DNA of 54,427 nucleotides, from contig CAJXMT010000002.1 in NCBI GenBank assembly GCA_913056155.1, forward strand, positions 1 to 54,427, in the 5' to 3' direction. Positions within the stretch are counted from its first letter, which is position 1. Every line of letters begins with the position of its first letter. A program made the position numbers and the translations under genes. Positions 9,544-20,874 of the stretch are shown one piece after another. Below the pieces are notes generated by a model. The model made no database searches, had not been told where the DNA came from, and saw nothing but the letters and a program-made list of their open reading frames with translations. This DNA comes from an uncultured Cryomorphaceae bacterium (GTDB lineage: Bacteria > Bacteroidota > Bacteroidia > Flavobacteriales_G > Salibacteraceae).

Positions 9544-10014
9544 ATGATTACAAAAGAGCAAATAAGCACTTTAGTTGAGGACAAGATAGAAGGCACAGAT
9601 ATGTTTATTGTCCATGTATCAGTCTCACCCAATAACCACATCAAAGTATCATTAGATGCTGATGCCGGAATGAGCATCGAGCGCTGTGTTGAAGTGAGTC
9701 GTCATATTGAAGGAAATTTTGACCGTGAAGAAGAGGATTTCACCTTAAACGTTTCTTCTCCCGGTATTGACGAGGGTATTTCCATGCCGAGACAATTTAA
9801 AAAAAATATCGGGCGAGATATAAAAGTGTTGAAAACAGGTGAACACAAAAAAACAGAAGGCTTGTTGAAAAAAGCCGATGAACAAGGGATATTAATTGAG
9901 AGAAAAGAAAAGCAACGCGTGGAGGGGCGCAAAAAAAAAGAATGGGTAACCTTGAGCTTTTCCATACCTTACAATGAAATAGAAGATGCCAAAATAGTAG
10001 TGTCTTTTAAATAA
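9544..10014 (+). CDS. rimP: Ribosome maturation factor RimP
   Basis: IERCVEVSRHIEG...FTLNVSSPGIDEGISMPRQFKKNIGRDI; followed by nusA-infB. Confidence 0.92.
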   Translation: MITKEQISTLVEDKIEGTDMFIVHVSVSPNNHIKVSLDADAGMSIERCVEVSRHIEGNFDREEEDFTLNVSSPGIDEGISMPRQFKKNIGRDIKVLKTGEHKKTEGLLKKADEQGILIERKEKQRVEGRKKKEWVTLSFSIPYNEIEDAKIVVSFK

Positions 10015-10021
10015 TTACACA

Positions 10022-11257
10022 ATGAACACACAAGAGTTAATAGATTCGTTTTCAGAGTTTAAAGAGTTTAAGAATATTGACCGTGTCACCATGATGAACA
10101 TTCTTGAAGGGGTGTTTAAAAGCATGATTGAAAAAAAATACGGCTCAGCGGAAAACTTTGATGTTATTGTAAACCCCACAAAGGGTGATATTGAAATCTG
10201 GAGAAACCGCGTGGTGGTGGAAGACGGTGCCGTTGAGGACGAAAATGAAGAAATAGAATATTCAGAGGCCGTAAAAATTGAACCCGATTTTGAAATAGGA
10301 GAAGATGTTTCTGAAGAATTAAAACTCGAAGAGTTTGGGCGCCGTAACGTTCTTTCCATGCGCCAAAACTTGGTTTCTAAAATATATGAACTTGAAAAAG
10401 ACAGTTTGTACAAACTGTACAAAGATCGTGTAGGAGAAATTGTAACCGGTGAGGTTTATCAAATATGGAAACGTGAAATCTTAGTCTTAGATGATGAAGA
10501 TAATGAACTTATTTTACCCAAACAAGATCAAATACCGGCAGACTTTTTTAAGAAAGGTGACACATTGCGCGCTGTTGTGAAAAAGGTTGATTTGAAAAAT
10601 AACTCACCTGTTATTATTCTTTCGCGAAACTCTCCCGTGTTTTTAGAACGGTTGTTTGAGTTGGAAGTGCCTGAAATTTTTGACGGATTGATTACCATTA
10701 AAAATATTGTGCGCGAGCCCGGTGAAAGAGCAAAAGTGGCTGTTGAATCCTATGATGATCGCGTTGACCCCGTAGGCGCTTGTGTGGGCATGAAGGGCTC
10801 ACGTATTCACGGCATCGTGAGAGAACTGCGCAATGAAAATATAGATGTGATTAATTATACCGTAAATGTATCACTGTACATTCAACGCTCATTGAGTCCC
10901 GCGAAAATCACCTCCATTAGTGTAGATGAAGAACGAACTCATGCTGAGGTTTATTTAAAACCCGACCAAGTTTCTCTGGCAATCGGCAAGGGCGGCCATA
11001 ATATTAAATTGGCCAGTAAACTCACCGGGTATGAAATTGATGTTTATCGAGAAACAGATGAAGATCAGGAAGATGTGGATTTAAACGAGTTCTCTGATGA
11101 AATTGACGGCTGGATTATTGACACAATAAAAGATATCGGATGTGACACGGCGAAAAGCGTTTTGGCTATTTCCCGTAAAGATCTTATTCAACGCACCGAT
11201 CTGGAAGAGGAAACTATAGACGAACTGTTGCAAATATTGAGGACTGAATTTGAATAG
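10022..11257 (+). CDS. nusA: Transcription termination/antitermination factor NusA
   Basis: VGACVGMKGSRIHGIVRELRNENIDVINY (KH domain), AIGKGGHNIKLASKLTGYEIDVY. Confidence 0.97.
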   Translation: MNTQELIDSFSEFKEFKNIDRVTMMNILEGVFKSMIEKKYGSAENFDVIVNPTKGDIEIWRNRVVVEDGAVEDENEEIEYSEAVKIEPDFEIGEDVSEELKLEEFGRRNVLSMRQNLVSKIYELEKDSLYKLYKDRVGEIVTGEVYQIWKREILVLDDEDNELILPKQDQIPADFFKKGDTLRAVVKKVDLKNNSPVIILSRNSPVFLERLFELEVPEIFDGLITIKNIVREPGERAKVAVESYDDRVDPVGACVGMKGSRIHGIVRELRNENIDVINYTVNVSLYIQRSLSPAKITSISVDEERTHAEVYLKPDQVSLAIGKGGHNIKLASKLTGYEIDVYRETDEDQEDVDLNEFSDEIDGWIIDTIKDIGCDTAKSVLAISRKDLIQRTDLEEETIDELLQILRTEFE

Positions 11258-11325
11258 ATATCAATAGGTTATATTCGATGAAATTCCTTTAATTTGTAAC
11301 GGCAAGAAAATTTTGGATTATTTTT

Positions 11326-14262
11326 ATGGCAAACGCACCAAAAAGATTAAGTAAAGTAGCAAAAGAACTCAATGTGGGAATCGCCACGATTGGAGAGTTT
11401 TTATCATCCAAAGGGTATGATATAGAGGCTAAACCCAATACAAAAATCACTCCTGAAGTGTATGATGTTTTGCTGCAACAATATATGCCCGATAAGGCTG
11501 CTAAGGAAAAGTCAGAAGAGCTAAAAAGGCAAAAAGAAGTGCTTACTGCCATTTCCATCGAAGATAAAAAAGCAGATGAAGATGATGAAGATGAACCTTT
11601 TGAAGATGAACAAGGGGTTCTGATTAAAAACATGGGATCTTCCCCTCAGGAAGCTGAAACACCGGAAAAGCCTATAAAAGAGGCTGAAACTAAAAAGGAG
11701 GAAACCAAAAAAGAAGAGGCTGAAGTAAAACCTGAGAAAAAACCGGAAAAGCCTGTTGTTGATAAACCGGCTGCTCAAGAAGAAAAGCAAGAAACTTCTC
11801 AAAAGGAAGAGCCGGAAACTGAAAAACAGGAGGAAAAAGAGGACAAATCACCTAAGATTGAAAAAACAGAAAGCGATAGTCTTTCAAACGAAGATGGTAA
11901 AGGCCCCCGTTTAGTGGGTAAAATTGATTTGGATAACCTCAACTTAAAGAGCAGGCCCGATAAAAAGAAAAGAGAAAAACCGGCTAAAAAGCAAAAACCG
12001 GAAGCTAAAAAACAAGAGCCGAAGAAAGAAGAAACCCGTAAAGAGGAGCCCACTAAAAATAAAGAAAAGGAGCAGCCTAAGGTTGAAAAGCCCGAGGAGA
12101 AAAAACCGGAAAAAGCCAAACAGCCCGAACATCACAGTACCAAGTTTGAAAAGCTCAACGGCCCCAGCATTGTAGGTAAAATTGATTTACCCGAAAAGAA
12201 AAAGAAAAAACCGGTAGCTTCATCCTCTGAGAATAAAGAAACCGAGAAAAAGAAAAAGAAAAGAAAAAGAATCACGAAAGGACCTGATAGGGATAGAGGA
12301 GCTAAAAAAGGAGGCAAAAGACCAACCGGCAAAGCGGGAACTAACAGGCGTGAACCAACTGACGAGGAAATCCAAAAAGAAATTAAAGATACACTGGCAC
12401 GTCTTAGTGGTGGAAGCAAAAATAAATCTGCAAAATTACGTCGTCAAAAACGTGACGATAAAGCAGAGCAAAGAGCTCGGGAACAAGAGGAGCAGGAAAA
12501 AGAAAAGAAGGTTCTTAAAGTTACAGAATTCGTATCGGCAAATGAATTTGCGAATATGATGAGCGTTTCCGTTAATGAAGTGATTTCTGCTTGTATGTCT
12601 TTAGGCATGATGGTTTCCATCAATCAAAGATTAGACGCTGAAACTCTGCAAATTGTAGCTGAAGAATTTGGTTATGAAACAGAATTTGTAAGTCCTGAGG
12701 TTGATGAGTCTACTGAAATTGAAATTGAAAAAGATGATCCTGAAAACTTAAAACCGCGCTCTCCAATTGTTACCGTAATGGGTCACGTTGATCACGGTAA
12801 AACATCACTGCTTGATTATGTGAGAAAAGCAAATGTTATTGCCGGTGAAGCAGGTGGAATTACACAGCACATTGGTGCATACAACGTAAAATTAGATTCG
12901 GGAAAAGACATCACATTCTTAGATACTCCGGGCCACGAGGCATTTACCGCTATGCGAGCTCGCGGTGCCCAAGTAACCGATTTAGCCATTATTGTAATCT
13001 CTGCAGATGACAGTGTGATGCCGCAAACAAAAGAGGCGATTAATCACGCCCAAGCGGCGGATATACCTATCGTTTTTGCGTTCAATAAAATGGATAAACC
13101 CGGCGCTAATGCCGATAAAATTAGAGAGGAACTCTCTCAAATGGATATCTTGGTTGAGGACTGGGGCGGTAAATATCAAGCACAAGAAATATCGGCACTA
13201 AAGGGAACAAACGTTGATGACTTGATGGAAAAAGTGCTGCTTGAAGCGGAAATTTTAGACCTCAAAGCCAATCCCGACAGGCGTTCTACCGGTACTGTAA
13301 TTGAAGCCGAGCTCGATAAAGGACGCGGTTATGTTACTACATTACTCGTACAATCAGGAACATTGCGTGTAGGTGATTTACTCATTGCAGGTAGTCAGTT
13401 TTGTCGTGTAAAAGCCATGTTTGACGAGCGCGGTAATAAAATTGAGCAAGCCGGCCCGTCACAACCTGTTTCCATGCTCGGATTTACCAAAGCTCCCGCT
13501 GCGGGTGACAAGTTTGTGGAAATGACAGACGAACGTGAAGCCAAAAACATTGCTCAAAAACGCGAACAATTGCAGCGTGAGCAAGGCATCAGAAGTCAAA
13601 AACACGTTACACTTGATGAAATTGGTCGTCGATTGGCCGTTGGAGATTTCCAAGAACTCAACATTATTGTGAAAGGTGACGTGGACGGTTCGGTAGAAGC
13701 ACTTGCCGACTCGCTCTTGAAACTCTCAACCGAGTCCATTGAAGTCAATGTAATACATAAATCAGTAGGTCAAATCTCAGACAGTGACGTGCTGCTGGCT
13801 ACCGCTTCAGACGCCATCATCGTAGGTTTCCAAGTGCGGCCATCGGCAAGCGCACGTAAACTTGCTGAAAAAGAAGAGATTGATATTAGGCTTTACAGTG
13901 TCATTTACAACGCTATTGAAGAGGTTACCGCGGCCATGGAAGGCATGCTGAAACCTAAGGTTGAAGAGAATGTGGTAGCTAACGTTGAGGTGCGCGAAAC
14001 CTTTAAAATATCTAAGGTGGGCACAATTGCCGGTTGTTACGTGACTGAAGGCAAAATAAATCGCAACTCCAAAGTAAGACTTATACGTGAAGGCGTAGTG
14101 AAATACGACGGTAAACTGGGTTCTTTAAAGCGATTTAAAGATGATGTTAAAGAGGTTGCCGCCGGTTATGAATGCGGTTTAAACATTGAGAATTACAATG
14201 ATATCAAAGTAGGAGATATAGTTGAAGCCTACGAACAAGTGGAAATAAAACAAACGCTGTAA
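11326..14262 (+). CDS. infB: Translation initiation factor IF-2
   Basis: [49 protein letters not shown]-rich N-terminal extension. Confidence 0.98.
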   Translation: MANAPKRLSKVAKELNVGIATIGEFLSSKGYDIEAKPNTKITPEVYDVLLQQYMPDKAAKEKSEELKRQKEVLTAISIEDKKADEDDEDEPFEDEQGVLIKNMGSSPQEAETPEKPIKEAETKKEETKKEEAEVKPEKKPEKPVVDKPAAQEEKQETSQKEEPETEKQEEKEDKSPKIEKTESDSLSNEDGKGPRLVGKIDLDNLNLKSRPDKKKREKPAKKQKPEAKKQEPKKEETRKEEPTKNKEKEQPKVEKPEEKKPEKAKQPEHHSTKFEKLNGPSIVGKIDLPEKKKKKPVASSSENKETEKKKKKRKRITKGPDRDRGAKKGGKRPTGKAGTNRREPTDEEIQKEIKDTLARLSGGSKNKSAKLRRQKRDDKAEQRAREQEEQEKEKKVLKVTEFVSANEFANMMSVSVNEVISACMSLGMMVSINQRLDAETLQIVAEEFGYETEFVSPEVDESTEIEIEKDDPENLKPRSPIVTVMGHVDHGKTSLLDYVRKANVIAGEAGGITQHIGAYNVKLDSGKDITFLDTPGHEAFTAMRARGAQVTDLAIIVISADDSVMPQTKEAINHAQAADIPIVFAFNKMDKPGANADKIREELSQMDILVEDWGGKYQAQEISALKGTNVDDLMEKVLLEAEILDLKANPDRRSTGTVIEAELDKGRGYVTTLLVQSGTLRVGDLLIAGSQFCRVKAMFDERGNKIEQAGPSQPVSMLGFTKAPAAGDKFVEMTDEREAKNIAQKREQLQREQGIRSQKHVTLDEIGRRLAVGDFQELNIIVKGDVDGSVEALADSLLKLSTESIEVNVIHKSVGQISDSDVLLATASDAIIVGFQVRPSASARKLAEKEEIDIRLYSVIYNAIEEVTAAMEGMLKPKVEENVVANVEVRETFKISKVGTIAGCYVTEGKINRNSKVRLIREGVVKYDGKLGSLKRFKDDVKEVAAGYECGLNIENYNDIKVGDIVEAYEQVEIKQTL

Positions 14263-14309
14263 TTTATCTTTGGTCAGAACCGAATATAAGTTGTCATCTT
14301 AAAAAGAAG

Positions 14310-14344
14310 ATCCCCGTCTATCAATAGACCGGGATTTTTTTTTT
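14310..14344 (+). terminator. Intrinsic terminator after infB
   Basis: ATCCC-C-GTCTAT-ca-ATAGAC-C-GGGAT followed by T10. Confidence 0.88.
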
Positions 14345-14523
14345 GGAGTCAAACTTCAATTACATCACACATTGAAGTTTTCACCTGAATAAATACACCG
14401 GATTTAAATGCCGGAGCGGTTACAAACTATTGGTTTGATACTAATTGATATGCAATTGAAGAAGGCCGGTAAAGGCAATAAAAGTGATTGCTCAAGATTT
14501 CTTCAAGGGAGAAATCAAGATTG

Positions 14524-15585
14524 TCACTTTTTCCCGTTTTTACCGGGTTTTGCCAAAGTAAAAGAAAAGGTAGAGCCGGTGTCTTCACTCGACCTTACAT
14601 TTACCGTTTGGCCGTGAGATTCTATAATATGTTTAACGATTGATAACCCCAGTCCCGACCCTCCTATATGGCGTGCTCGGGACTTATCAACCCGGTAAAA
14701 ACGCTCAAATAAACGAGGTAAATGCTCGGGAGCAATACCTACACCGTTGTCTTCAACTTCAACTAGAATTTTATCGTCTAAATCGAAAAAACTCACCGTA
14801 GTAGTTCCGCCGTTTTGTTTGCCGTATTTGATTGAGTTCATAAGCAGGTTGGTAAGCACACGAGCAATTTTGGGCTCATCTCCATAGGCAAAAACCGGGG
14901 GTTTCTCCGGTACTAATTTAAGGGTGATGCCGGCTTTTTCAGCCTTAAATTCCAGTTCAGAAAATACGTCCATTACCAGTTGAGAAAGGTTGAAATTGCT
15001 TTTGTGCAGTTGCTGAGCGCCGGCTTCCAGTTCTGTTATTTCTTCCAGTTCGTCAATGAGATGAATGAGTCTGTCCAGGTTTTTGTCGGCTCTTTCCAGG
15101 TACTTCCTGTTGATTTGTTCGTCTTCAAGGCCGCCCTCCAGCAACGTAAGCAAATACCCTTGTATGGAGAAAATAGGCGTTTTTAGTTCGTGAGAAAGGT
15201 TGCCGATAAATTCTTTTCTAAAGTTTGCTTCTTTGCGCAATTCGCTGAGCTCGGCTTTTTTGGTTTGTGCCCATTCTTCAACTTCTTTACTTACTTGGCC
15301 TATTAAATCTTGAGAGCTGTCGAAATTTCGATTTTTATCTTTGGTTTTGAGTTTGTGAATGGTTTTGTAGATGATGCGTATTCTGCTGTCAATGAACTGC
15401 TCAATAAGTTTTTGAGAGATGTAATTTGAAATAAAGTAGATGGCTATAGTTGTACTGAGGAAGTAAACCCACGGCCAAACCCCCGAGGTAAATATGAGAT
15501 ATGCCGGCAATCCCGCAATTCCGGCAAGGGCGGTAAAAAACAGTGCCAAATAATGGGCAATTTGTTGCGGGGTTTCTTCTTTCAT
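14524..15585 (-). CDS. Sensor histidine kinase (PhoR-like)
   Basis: FIGNLSHELKTPIFSIQGYL, DEPKIARVLTNLLMNSIKYG, VEDNGVGIAPEHLPRLFERFYRVDKSRARHIGGSGLGLSIVKHI. Confidence 0.93.
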   Translation of the reverse strand: MKEETPQQIAHYLALFFTALAGIAGLPAYLIFTSGVWPWVYFLSTTIAIYFISNYISQKLIEQFIDSRIRIIYKTIHKLKTKDKNRNFDSSQDLIGQVSKEVEEWAQTKKAELSELRKEANFRKEFIGNLSHELKTPIFSIQGYLLTLLEGGLEDEQINRKYLERADKNLDRLIHLIDELEEITELEAGAQQLHKSNFNLSQLVMDVFSELEFKAEKAGITLKLVPEKPPVFAYGDEPKIARVLTNLLMNSIKYGKQNGGTTTVSFFDLDDKILVEVEDNGVGIAPEHLPRLFERFYRVDKSRARHIGGSGLGLSIVKHIIESHGQTVNVRSSEDTGSTFSFTLAKPGKNGKK

Positions 15586-15678
15586 GAAACGTTGAAACAG
15601 TCGTGCTGTTGACGACCCGAAAGTATGAATTTTTGAGGGTTCTGAATATGAGATCGGAACGAATTAGGCTGTTAGGAG

Positions 15679-16353
15679 TTATTTTGTCTCAAATTTATAA
15701 CCTACGCCTTTGATGGTTTTGATGTACTCGTTACCTATTTTCTCTCGCAGTTTTCTTATGTGAACATCAATGGTACGGTCACCTACAACAACATCATCAC
15801 CCCAAACGGTTGAGAGTATGGTTTCACGATTAAACACTTTCCCGGGCGATGATAACAACAGGCTCAACAGTTCAAATTCTTTTTTGGGTAAATTGAGTTC
15901 CTCTCCTTTTTTTAAAACCAAGTAGCGGTCTCTGTCAATCAATAAGTCGCCGTGCAGGTTTTTTTCTTCGGGACCCGAGTCCGCACCACGGCGAAGTATA
16001 GCGTTAATCCGGCTTACTAAAATACGGGGTTTTACGGGCTTTACAATGTAATCGTCAGCCCCTGCATCAAAACCGGCTATTTGCGAGTAGTCCTCGCCTC
16101 GTGCTGTGAGAAATACAATAAATGTGTTTTTTAAAGAGTCAATTTGGCGCATTTCATTGCACGTTTCAATACCGTCAACCTCGGGCATCATGACGTCCAA
16201 CAATACCAAGTGAGGCTTTTGTACTTTAGCTTTTCGCACGGCTTCTTTGCCGTTGGTGGCAGTTTCAACGTCAAAACCTTCTTTTTTTAAGTTGTAGGAT
16301 ACAAACTCAATGATATCCTCCTCATCATCAACTACTAATATTTTATGACTCAT
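15679..16353 (-). CDS. OmpR/PhoB-family response regulator
   Basis: ILVVDDEEDI, LLDVMMPEVDGIE, DYIVKPVKPRIL, winged-helix RTIDVHIRKLREKIG. Confidence 0.93.
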   Translation of the reverse strand: MSHKILVVDDEEDIIEFVSYNLKKEGFDVETATNGKEAVRKAKVQKPHLVLLDVMMPEVDGIETCNEMRQIDSLKNTFIVFLTARGEDYSQIAGFDAGADDYIVKPVKPRILVSRINAILRRGADSGPEEKNLHGDLLIDRDRYLVLKKGEELNLPKKEFELLSLLLSSPGKVFNRETILSTVWGDDVVVGDRTIDVHIRKLREKIGNEYIKTIKGVGYKFETK

Positions 16354-16424
16354 CGTTAGGTCTTTTTATGCTGCAAAGTTAGGGTATTCCACAACCGTAA
16401 TATTAAGCCTGTGTTAACTCGGTA

Positions 16425-17165
16425 TTACTTTACTTTTTTGTGTTGTTTATTAAAAATATAGCCTTTTCCCTGCACGGTTTGAATGAGCCCGGGAATGGTT
16501 TTGTTGCGTAAATTGTAAATATGTACATCAACCGTTCGCGGATTTAATCCGTGATCTTCATTCCAAATTTGCCGCCTGATTTCTTCACGGGTAAACAGCC
16601 TTCCCGGGTTTTCGGCAAAAAGGCGTAAAATCGCAAATTCCCTTCGGGGTAAGGTGAGGGTATTGTCATTTATGGAAAGGGTGTGACCGTCAACACTTAA
16701 ACTTATTTGATCGGTAATGTTGATATTTTGTTCCGTTTTTATCTTTTTTAATCGGCGGCTCAAAGCTGCCATTCTTTTTGATAACACTTTAGGTGAACAG
16801 GGGGTTTGAATAAAATCATCAGCACCTTCTTTCAACACGCTGTTTTCAGCGTATGACTGTTCTTGGCTCGCTGTTACGCAAAATAAAAAACTTGGAATAA
16901 TGCCGGGACGGGTCATTTCAGAAAGCAAATCGGTGGCGTCGCCATCACTTAAAATGAGATCGCAAAATATGAGGTGCTGCTTTTCTGTTTTCAATAACTC
17001 GCGTGCACGATCTAAACTATCGGCAAATGAAAAAACAGCGCCGGGGTTTAATGGATGTGTGAGTTCGAAATTGTTGGTGTTATCAACTCTATTTGAAACA
17101 ATTAACACCTTTTTTTGTGCTAAATACATGGGGTAACATTTGCCTGATGCAAAAGCTTTATTCAT
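16425..17165 (-). CDS. OmpR-family DNA-binding response regulator with degenerate receiver
   Basis: Winged-helix PRREFAILRLFAENPGRLFTREEIRRQIW...RTVDVHIYNLRNKTI; receiver lacks acidic pair and conserved Lys. Confidence 0.85.
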   Translation of the reverse strand: MNKAFASGKCYPMYLAQKKVLIVSNRVDNTNNFELTHPLNPGAVFSFADSLDRARELLKTEKQHLIFCDLILSDGDATDLLSEMTRPGIIPSFLFCVTASQEQSYAENSVLKEGADDFIQTPCSPKVLSKRMAALSRRLKKIKTEQNINITDQISLSVDGHTLSINDNTLTLPRREFAILRLFAENPGRLFTREEIRRQIWNEDHGLNPRTVDVHIYNLRNKTIPGLIQTVQGKGYIFNKQHKKVK

Positions 17166-17249
17166 ATTGCTTTCACATCTTGCAAGGTTACGGCCCGTTT
17201 ATTAATCCTGCTTTAAAGCGCGGTTAGTAAAAGGTTATATCTGCGTGAC

Positions 17250-20200
17250 CTAAAGGTTACTTAAAAATAATTTTCGGGTTGACAGAGTTCCGTCTCCGGT
17301 GGTTGAGCGAACAATATATATACCGGCGGGCCAACCGTTTGCAGGAACTCTTGCTTTTTCCTGACCGTTGTTGGGTTCTGACCAAACTATTTTACCTGAT
17401 GCATTTGCTATGGTAATGGATGTGATGGGGTTGCCGGGAGACTCAAGAATAATTTTATTTTGTGCCGCGTAAATTTTTATGCCCGTGTTTTGTTGAACGG
17501 TATGAACACTCGTTCCGGTATCCTGCAGCGATTCCTTTATAAAAAAGAGCAGTTCAAAACGGCTTGTGTCTTTTCCCGCAGCATCTAATGTAGTGCTGTA
17601 GTTTTCTTGTAAAATGGATGTGGTGTCATTATGCAGCCGGTCAATCAGTGCGAGATTCAATTGATCGTTATACAGTTCATTTTGCGGAATACTGAATGAG
17701 ATTTCTCCCGGGGTATTACTTTGTACGGTAAGCGGAATAGTAAACGGCATTTCAAAAAGCGGTTCGGGAATGCCCATAATCATCATTTCTTCGCCGGCGG
17801 GCAGTTGTGCAGCGAGGTTGAGGTTTTGTTGTGCATAGCGCTTGGGAGCGTCGTATTTTTTGTCAAAGTGGAGTGTTGCATCGTTAATTACGCCGAAAAG
17901 CATATTGCTTGTTGCGCTGTCATGAGAAAGTTGAAGCCAAAAACGCGCGGGTTTTTCGTCATCGGATCGGAATTGGGTATTGTTCCCTTTTTCGCGCATG
18001 GCATTCGTAAAATTGAGTGTTTGTGCGCCGTTGGTTTGCACAAAAAAGCCTTGGCACGAGGCTAAATAATCGGTAATGCTATTATTACTGCCGCCGGTTG
18101 AACCTGTTGACCCAATAGCGTTTACGGCGATATAATCAGTGCTTGCACCCGGGGTACCGCTTTGGTCATCATCCCATACATAAATACTGTTGTTGGCGAG
18201 TGCTGCAGCGTTTGCAGAAATAAAACTACTGATATTTAAGGAACTCGGGTAGGGGTTTCCGATGAGGTTCCAGTCATCACCCGTCCAGTTTGAGCTCGAT
18301 GATCCTGTGCCGCTTTGTGCAGATACACTGATGTTTCCGTTGTGAATATTTTGTCCGGTAAATGATCGGGTTGCCGGTCCGCCGCCGGGCACGAAGTATC
18401 CGCGTCCCGTGTTGGCTCTGCCGTTGGCGCCGGAGATTACTACGTTTGATGTAAAGTTAACGGGTCCGGAACCGCAATCCGGACTGTAAGAGGTCGGGAA
18501 ATCGTATTTCCACGTTTGTGAACCGGCGTCAAACGCAAATAAATCGCAGGCGTTGGCATCGCTGAAAACGCCGCTGTTGTCGTGAAGCCAAACATTTTCA
18601 ACCGGACTGCTCCAGCCGTTATATGCCATGGTGTTTGTAGTGCCTTCGCGTTCAATGATGTAATTTCCGTTATTTTGGTTTTGGTCAGAACCCCCTTCCT
18701 GAGAGAGTGAACCGTTATTTTTAACGGTGATGGTGCCGTTATTTTCAATAGCGCCGGTAATGTGCAGGTAATTGCCTGAGGGAACTTCCAAGTTTGTACC
18801 GGAGGCAGTACGTAAATACCTTGTGAGATCTAAATTCCCGGTAAGGGTTTGTGATTTACTCACAACGGCAGATTCATATTCATTTGCCGTAAGCCCGCTA
18901 ATGTTAGTGTTAGAAGGCGCGGCAACTAACTCAATATCGTCTAAGGCAAAAGCGTCTCTGCCTCCCAAACCGGCAACGTCGCTGCCCGTCCAGCGAAGGT
19001 AGAGCGGTTCATCCTCTTGCCAATTGAGTCCTGATAAAATAATTTGTCTTTTGTTTTTTCGCCATTGCGGTGATGATGCTTGTGCTTCAACTGAGGTGAA
19101 AGCTTGTAAACTTATGGCGGTATAGTTGTTTCCGTCTGTAGAATATTGAAAATCAAAGGAGCTTGATCGGTTCTCATTATTGAAAATATACAACAGGTAA
19201 CTTAACTCAACATTATTGACGGTTTGTCCGGTTTGGTTGATGGCTTTAAGTGTCAATGTTCCCGAGTTCCAATCTGAAGCGCTGGGTTTTATTCCGAGGG
19301 CGCGATTACCGGGAGAAACGGTAAAAGCCCAGTTCCCTCCTGTACCCGTGGTGCCGTTATCTATTCCTCTTGAAAAGTCTCCGCCGCTTTTTGAACTGTT
19401 AAAAGCAATGTCTCCGTCACTCATTCCTGTTTGGGACCAAGCGCCGCTGTTTAATTCACCGGAAATAGGTGTGGCCGAAAATCCCGAAGCGGCGTATGTG
19501 CTGTTGTTTACTCCCGGTACCGTTTGGTCAAAGTCGATTGAAAAAAGTTGATCAATGCCACTAATTCTCCATCCTTTTATGGCGGGTTTAAAAGTGTATT
19601 GAAAATCATCAATCATAATCCGTTCTCCGGTGGAATTGGCCTCTATTTTGACTATAAAGTCCCCGGCATCCACATCTTCGGGAGTAGGCAAAGTATAAGA
19701 AAAGCTGTTCCAATCACTCGAATTATTTAAAAAAGCGTTGTTTATTGTGCCTACTGAAGTGTAACTGTTGCCACCGTCTGTGGTGTAAGATACATCATAG
19801 TCGGGTGAGGGAGAGGCATCCCAACGTCTCACGTTAAAACCAAAACTTAAAACGGTACCTTCAAGGTTGAGGGTTGCTGTCCAATTTACGTTTGATGCGT
19901 CTTGAAGCCTCCACGCATAAGCACTGTTATTAAACGTAGCGTCAAAGCCGTCTTGGTTTGTAGGGCCTTGCCTGAGTGCCGGACCGCCGGTAAAAAGCAC
20001 CCCCGACTCATTGTATTCGTGGTTACTTGAATAGCCTGCACCATCTAAGTTCCATAAGTTGACATCGTCAAAATGGATAACTTGCGGTTTTTCGGTGATG
20101 CTTCCCGTAAGTTCAATATCATCAATGCGCAAATCGCCTCCACCGCTGCCGGTATCTCCCCATCCTAATATTTTCACTTCAACGGTTTCTTGATTAGTAA

Positions 20201-20648
20201 GCGTTACAGGTTCTGAAAAAGGGATGGTCGTATTCGCTGAAAATGCATCGTACAATAAGGTGTCTGAATTGACAATAACGGAAATGGAATCGGGCCCTAC
20301 TCCGGTAGCTCTGTATAAAAAGCTCAGGTTGTTGGTGTTGATTAGTGAAAATGGGTCAGCGGTCACGGTAAAACTCAAAATTTTGGCAGTACTTGAAGCC
20401 GCTTCATTCCAGCCTGAAGCTGCCTGTGCATAAGGGACGCCGCTGCCGCTCCAACCTCCGGTTGTTGTTCCGAATGTGATGTTTCCCGAGCTTGCGGTTA
20501 AATCTGATGCCGTAACATTGGGCTGAACGGTTGCGGCTGAGGAAACTTCTCCCGTAAAGGTATATTCAACTAAGGTGACTTGTGAAAAACCGCAAAATGA
20601 AAAGGTCAGCAAAAGGGTTGGCAGTAAGGCGAGGCGAAAAGTTTTCAT
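17250..20648 (-). CDS. Large secreted protein with T9SS C-terminal sorting domain
   Basis: Signal peptide MKTFRLALLPTLLLTFSFCGFSQ; C-terminus ARVPANGWPAGIYIVRSTTGDGTLSTRKLFL; ATG at 20648 preferred over track start. Confidence 0.85.
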   Translation of the reverse strand: MKTFRLALLPTLLLTFSFCGFSQVTLVEYTFTGEVSSAATVQPNVTASDLTASSGNITFGTTTGGWSGSGVPYAQAASGWNEAASSTAKILSFTVTADPFSLINTNNLSFLYRATGVGPDSISVIVNSDTLLYDAFSANTTIPFSEPVTLTNQETVEVKILGWGDTGSGGGDLRIDDIELTGSITEKPQVIHFDDVNLWNLDGAGYSSNHEYNESGVLFTGGPALRQGPTNQDGFDATFNNSAYAWRLQDASNVNWTATLNLEGTVLSFGFNVRRWDASPSPDYDVSYTTDGGNSYTSVGTINNAFLNNSSDWNSFSYTLPTPEDVDAGDFIVKIEANSTGERIMIDDFQYTFKPAIKGWRISGIDQLFSIDFDQTVPGVNNSTYAASGFSATPISGELNSGAWSQTGMSDGDIAFNSSKSGGDFSRGIDNGTTGTGGNWAFTVSPGNRALGIKPSASDWNSGTLTLKAINQTGQTVNNVELSYLLYIFNNENRSSSFDFQYSTDGNNYTAISLQAFTSVEAQASSPQWRKNKRQIILSGLNWQEDEPLYLRWTGSDVAGLGGRDAFALDDIELVAAPSNTNISGLTANEYESAVVSKSQTLTGNLDLTRYLRTASGTNLEVPSGNYLHITGAIENNGTITVKNNGSLSQEGGSDQNQNNGNYIIEREGTTNTMAYNGWSSPVENVWLHDNSGVFSDANACDLFAFDAGSQTWKYDFPTSYSPDCGSGPVNFTSNVVISGANGRANTGRGYFVPGGGPATRSFTGQNIHNGNISVSAQSGTGSSSSNWTGDDWNLIGNPYPSSLNISSFISANAAALANNSIYVWDDDQSGTPGASTDYIAVNAIGSTGSTGGSNNSITDYLASCQGFFVQTNGAQTLNFTNAMREKGNNTQFRSDDEKPARFWLQLSHDSATSNMLFGVINDATLHFDKKYDAPKRYAQQNLNLAAQLPAGEEMMIMGIPEPLFEMPFTIPLTVQSNTPGEISFSIPQNELYNDQLNLALIDRLHNDTTSILQENYSTTLDAAGKDTSRFELLFFIKESLQDTGTSVHTVQQNTGIKIYAAQNKIILESPGNPITSITIANASGKIVWSEPNNGQEKARVPANGWPAGIYIVRSTTGDGTLSTRKLFLSNL

Positions 20649-20874
20649 ATGTATCCATTGTTTAAATGAGTTAAGCACAGACCTATTCAATAATTTATCG
20701 AGGTTATAAGAAATGTACAACGCGAATATAGTTAAAAATCACAATTTTCGTGCTTAACTTCATGTTAGTTTTGTGTTGTGCTTTTCTTAAGGGTTATGAA
20801 TATGTTGTGTGCCGTTTCCGTTTTTCGCGTTACATTTGTGTTTCAAAAAGTTTGACTTTTAGTTGGTTGTCATT

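Noticed and set aside
11289-12419. Several long minus-strand ORFs inside infB
   Set aside because: They are antisense shadows of the K/E-rich IF-2 N-terminal extension (low-complexity S/F/L-rich translations); no plausible protein.
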